Assembly (NCBI GenBank): GCA_960531495.1
Contig: OY482860.1
Coordinates: forward strand, 3,887,768-3,951,767
Length of the DNA: 64,000 nucleotides
Origin: Zeus faber
Lineage: Eukaryota > Chordata > Actinopteri > Zeiformes > Zeidae
Direction of reading: 5' to 3'
The notes beneath the pieces were generated by a model. The model did not search any database. It saw only the letters and a list, made by a program, of their open reading frames with translations, and was not told the origin of the DNA. Position numbers and translations under genes: made by a program. Within the stretch, counting starts at the first letter, position 1. Each line of letters opens with the position of its first letter. Positions 59,650 to 64,000 of this stretch are shown one piece after another.

Positions 59650-61005
59650 CTAATGGAAAATCGCTCTTACGTTACAAGATCAAAATTGCAGGGCTGCACT
59701 TATTCATGTAATTCACCAGTTCCAGCAGAACAGCAGCTCTGTGTTAATAAGATGTTTCATTCTGAAAGTCAGAACTATTATATAGGGATGAAAGATTTGG
59801 CTGTTCTTTGAGATTCTTGATGAGTCAATCAGTAAAAATGAGTTGTTAAATTATCGGACTCTTTGTTTGGTTTGGTTCAGTTGGTGTAACACACCGTGAG
59901 TGAGGGAGGACTTCCTGAACGATGAACCAGAGACAGAAGACTCCGCTCTGCTCTGAGTTGTGAATGAAATTCTCCCAAGAATCATTTAATTCTGTTAAAA
60001 TTATTTATTTTGGTGCAATGGAAAGAGTGAATCAGTTACATTCAATATGAATTATGCCAAATACCTTTTTTTTTTGCCTTGGACTTTAATTAAGTCCTCA
60101 ATAATTATTGTCTGTTTCGGAGTTGAACATTCACTGATTTTGCTGGAGTGACTCCAAACTCATTTAAAATATCTGTTGGCTTGGAACTAACAATGCAAAT
60201 TGAAAGGAATTTCTTTAATCGATTTTGTGACTTAGTGCGAGAGGCATGAGGAGTGTTTCAAAAGTTAATAGTGTTTTAAAAATGGAGAACTTTGAGGCAA
60301 GACTGGCGAAGCTGGTTCGCGTATACAGAAATACTTACGACTCATCTTTGCACGAGTTAAATATTTAAACTTTTTTGCCGTCCTCTGACTGAATGAGTCG
60401 TGTGTTACGTATCAGATCAAGACTAGTGCAGATATGGGCAACGAGACGCTAATGCAATTAATAAACATAACTACAATTCTTATATATAATAACAGACACA
60501 GATTGGAGTCATCACCATAGCAGCATATCGCTTGTTTCGTTTTTTTGCCGTCATACCTCGCTCCAGGTATTTTTTCTCCCCCCTTATCATTCAGAAAGTT
60601 CTGTTAGCCTGTTCCGTTTTCCATCTGAACGCAGCATTAGTTGTTGAGTAACAATAAACATATAGTTTCCTCCTCGGCAACGAGAAGCTCCCGTTTTCTA
60701 GGCACAGCAATGTTTGTTGATTGTCGTTCTTCTGGAAGCCTCGGTCTTCTTCTGCTACTACCTCCTGCTCCACTGGGCATTTATTTTCTTGAAACGCCCT
60801 GCGCCCCACAAAGACTCCAGATTGTTCAGTTCTTATCGATAAGAAAATATCTTAATCGATTTTGCAAATAATCAATAGTCGATTAATTGATAGCCTCCCT
60901 ACTTCGGAACAAATTGTTTACGAGTCTTGCGTCACTAACTATTAGCAGGCAATCATAATAATAAGCACAGTTCTATGGGTTTGTGATGTTTTTAGTGTCG
61001 TGGTA
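59650..61005 (+). repeat. Dispersed repeat family C, copy (plus) with an internal insertion
   Basis: Blocks match 35190-35720 in order: 'acaagatcaaaattgcagg', 'caccagttccagcagaacagcagc', 'ttggtgtaacac-c-gtgagtgagggaggacttcctga', 'aagaatcatttaatt' and 'gaatcagttacattcaatatgaattatgcca' (to about 60070). Then, after about 840 bp of foreign sequence, 'acgagtcttgcgtcactaacta' and 'gatgtttttagtg' (60918-60998). The intervening segment is not recognised. Confidence 0.7.
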
Positions 61006-61007
61006 CC

Positions 61008-62152
61008 AGGGACGGACTAAAAAATACTCTGGACTTTTTTACCCAGACCAGCCCACCACAACCAGCCCGCAGATACTCAACCACCCCCACCCCATCAACG
61101 CACTTACACTACAAACACACCAGCCCTTGATACCACCAATTATAAGCATAATGGATGGATACCCTAAGCTACTGTAACATTAAAACAGAGATATTTTAAG
61201 AGCAAAGGTTTGTTGCCAGCAGGCCACCACTGTGAGGATACCAGGATAGATTCAGGCAGTCAGTGTGTCATTGATGTCTATATTTGAACAGGCTGTATAA
61301 TCTATTTTAACACAGGAAATAAGTCAGATAATGGCACTAGCAATTTCAAACTTGAAGGACTTACTCTTGAGGGTAGGTCTTTGAACAATAAATAATAACG
61401 AACATCAGGTACTGACTACACACATTTTACCTCTAGTGCAGTTAAACAATACATATTTAAATAAAAAAACTCTAAATTATATCTAAAACAGAACAAAAGT
61501 TAAGTAATGTTCATTTTTTGGCCTGCTGCTAAGGTACAGACCATTACTCCTGGCCTGAGTATTGCTGGTCTGTAAACAATAAAATAATATTAATATAAAA
61601 AAAACACCAGTTTGTATATATTTGTACAAGTGCTTGGTTATTGCTGGTCCATAAATAATAAACAATATAAAAAATTGATATTTCGGACAGGCATTAAATG
61701 CAGCTGTGCTACCTTTGAAAAACAATCCCTCTCAATTTGAAAAAATGATGTGATATCACTATGTACTATATTTAGATATCTTGCAAGTTATAGTATCAGC
61801 TTGAAGTGACCTCATTTTTTTTTTATCTCTAGCCTTTTCAGCGACGGCTCTCCTCATTTTATTTTACTCAGATTTCTGTCCATTTTGACCAGCTTGGTCA
61901 TGAATGCACCTGTTCACGCACTCCCATGACTGCTGGGATTTGGGGTGGTGGCGGTGGTGGTGATGGGGGGGATGGGGGGGCGAGACGGATCCTCGTCGTC
62001 GGCCCACTTTGATTATGAGTGCTGATGCATAATCAGAGTGGGCCGACGACTCTGATCTCTCTCGCTCTTGTTTTTGTATAATGCGCTGCTCAGGCGGCCC
62101 ACAGAGTGACCGGCCCACTGGGATCTGTTGTCCTGATGGCCAGTCCGACTAC
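61008..62152. mobile_element. TIR element with internal hairpin (GGGACGGACT family)
   Basis: The left end 'ccagggacggact' and the right end 'gatggccagtccgactactag' are inverted over GGACT/AGTCC and resemble the CAGGGACGGACTGGCC ends of a fish hAT-like family (recalled, not searched). The right part contains the hairpin at 61995-62050 and the 'gggccggtcactctgtgggccgcc'-like segment in reverse. No intact transposase. Confidence 0.55.
61995..62050. repeat. 23-bp inverted repeat with 10-nt loop
   Basis: Arms 61995-62017 (GTCGTCGGCCCACTTTGATT ATG) and 62028-62050 (CATAATCAGAGTGGGCCGAC GAC) are complementary except at one position. The loop is 62018-62027. Confidence 0.95.
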
Positions 62153-62980
62153 TAGTGCTACCACTACAGGATAGTGGTAAGGTGCTGTGGGATTATTTAA
62201 TTGTAAAAAGGTTTAGTGGAACCTTTCTTTCTTTTTTTATTTTGTCATTACCCGATCGGATGTTGCATAATCTGAGCTCCGAGCTTGCTTGTCTTTGCTC
62301 GGTGGAATAGCGGGTCACATGTTTTAATCCACGGGATTTGAACTCACATCCGCTTTTGTTTTTGGAGTGGGTGTCGTTGGTGCTGTTGGGAAACAAAAAA
62401 GAAAAAAAAAGGGGGAAGAAACCTTGGAGGCTTTGGAGGAGGAGAGGATCTGGAGCTGAACCCGACCTCTAGAAGTTGGATTTATTTATAGGCACAACAA
62501 ACTGACTGTGTGAGATGTCACTGCCAGGAAGTGCAGAAACCCCTGTCCCCAATGTCCCCCCTCAAATTACTTTGTGAACAACAGACACAGTTCACTAGAT
62601 ACTAGATAGATCCATATCATAGAATACATCTGTACAGAAATATACCATTTATATTCTATACCCACAGCAACTGTACTGCCTCTGCCATAGTCTTTCATTC
62701 AAGTGAGTAATTTAATTTGTTTTTATATAATAATTTTATTATTTTAATGTATCCCATGCAGAACCACTTGTTTTGTATATTTTATACATTTTTTGTGTAT
62801 GTGTTGTTGTTGTTCTCTTGAAAAACCAAATGTAGCCATCAAGTGTCACGTCACATTGGCAAGATAATCCTGGGATTACGAGTTATGTAATTTTTTTTTA
62901 ATCAAAAAGCAGAAAGTCCAGGGCTGTAAAAAAAATTGCTTCAAGGGATTCCTTAACCGTTTTGGCAGGGGTGCAGCTCC
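62153..62980. other. prkg1: Intron, nothing recognised
   Basis: AT-rich sequence with no supported exon or element. Confidence 0.4.
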
Positions 62981-62984
62981 TGGA

Positions 62985-63035
<51 letters not shown>

Positions 63036-63100
63036 AATGTACAGTATGTACTATATGCATGCATGCATGCATGCCTGTCTATCTGTCTGTCTATCTATCT
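62985..63100 (+). repeat. (TG)n, (GCAT)n and (TCTA)n microsatellites
   Basis: TG run at 62985-63033, then GCAT units at about 63056-63075, then TCTA/TCTG units to 63101. Confidence 0.9.
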
Positions 63101-63101
63101 G

Positions 63102-63475
63102 TTGGCACCGTGCTCCGGCGGGTTATCTCCCAAATAGGAGCCTTTCTGTGTGGAGTTTGCATGTTCTCCCCGTGCTCACATGGGGTTTCCTCCACCTCAC
63201 GTCAGTAAGGACCCCCCCCAAAAACATGCACCCATCATCGTCTGACCAGCGATGGACACTTATCACCTGGTCCCCGGGCGCGTCCACGTATGCTGCCCAC
63301 TGCTCCTGGCTGTGCCCCTGGAGGAAGGACAAGCCAGGATGGGTTAAATGCAGAGGATCCATTTCACCGGCCACCATCAAAGCATGTGCATGTGTGTGTG
63401 TGTGCAAGCATGTGTTGTAGTGTGGTGTGTTGCGTGACGAATAAAGACTGTTTCTTCTTCTTCTTCTTTCTTCTA
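63102..63475 (+). mobile_element. LINE/SINE 3'-type fragment with TTC tail
   Basis: Contains 'tgtgtggagtttgcatgttctccccgtg', 'ctgcccactgctcctggctgtg' and 'gatgggttaaatgcagaggatcc', followed by 'gacgaataaagactgtttcttcttcttcttc'. These blocks and the AATAAAG...TTC tail are widespread in fish genomes at the 3' ends of L2-like LINEs and their SINEs (recalled, not searched). A TG run interrupts it near 63388-63402. Confidence 0.6.
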
Positions 63476-64000
63476 TCGATCTATCTACAGTATACGTATC
63501 TAGCAGATATGTATGGTTAGGGTCAGCAGGGCAGGCTCTTCCTACCTTGTGACACTAAGAAAAACATTTGATTTACTGATATTAGATTCGATTTTTCAGT
63601 TTCAAAATACCTAATGAAATAATGAAATTTCCTCAAATATGCCAACTTGTTTTTTATTATTGGTGCCGACAGCAGCATCTTGACTTCTACTGCGGGTAGA
63701 GTCTGTGTACTGACTTGGATTGTTTGCTGCTGCTTGCTGCTTTATAACTGGATGAGTTGCAGGTGGTTGGACAATGATGCTGCATGACTTCATCGATAAT
63801 ATATAAGATGAGGCGGAACCCTATTGCCTTCATTGTTCTGCCTACTCACACTGAAAGTTTTGACCAGGACTCACTGCCTGGGTTATTTAATCAGGTTTTC
63901 CTGTGGAGTCAAACAAATCCACCTAAATTATATAATTTGAGCAGAATACACACAAGGTTGGATCTATTAGTGTGAGACAAAGTTCAACTAAGTGATAAAT
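63476..64000. other. prkg1: Intron, nothing recognised
   Basis: No exon or repeat end identified before the window edge. Confidence 0.4.

Overview
The window is vertebrate nuclear DNA, almost certainly from a ray-finned (teleost) fish. The evidence is a set of spliced vertebrate exons, Tc1-like, hAT-like and RTE-type transposons, a tRNA-derived SINE, a Ty3/Gypsy element of a kind known from fish, and very abundant (TG)n, (GA)n and (TA)n microsatellites. Only one host gene can be supported: the 5' part of prkg1 (cGMP-dependent protein kinase I), on the + strand.

Layout of the gene. The alternative first coding exon of isoform I-alpha lies at 14033-14289. The alternative first exon of isoform I-beta lies at 20099-20403. 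The first shared exon, which opens cyclic-nucleotide-binding domain A, lies at 32862-33028. Both first exons end two bases into a codon and the shared exon supplies the third base, so each can splice to it in frame. Everything from 33029 to the end of the window appears to be intron; I found no later kinase exon. Each isoform exon carries its own leucine/isoleucine zipper and autoinhibitory ISAEP segment. The exon choice therefore decides dimer partner and cGMP sensitivity, and the shared exons supply the rest of the kinase.

Region by region. 1-13.9 kb is upstream noncoding DNA with microsatellites, a 36-bp higher-order minisatellite (6.7-7.0 kb), a compound TG array (7.5-8.3 kb), a 31-bp minisatellite inside a duplicated unit (9.5-10.7 kb), a small MITE (11.1 kb) and a nested palindromic element (12.1-13.6 kb). 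14-33 kb holds the prkg1 exons and first introns. These introns include a Gypsy element with integrase before reverse transcriptase (23.8-26.5 kb), split by an RTE LINE fragment. 33-64 kb is intron packed with transposons. They include a full-length Tc1-like element with an open transposase inserted in a decayed hAT element (38.4-40.9 kb), a nested pair of TIR elements (53.7-56.2 kb), an inverted SINE pair (57.5-58.0 kb), a dispersed unclassified repeat with at least six copies, and a hAT-like element with a long hairpin (61.0-62.2 kb).

I found no RNA genes, no CRISPR arrays and no evidence for a new multi-gene system. The most unusual content is repeat architecture: nested insertions, foldbacks and higher-order tandem arrays inside a conserved signalling gene.
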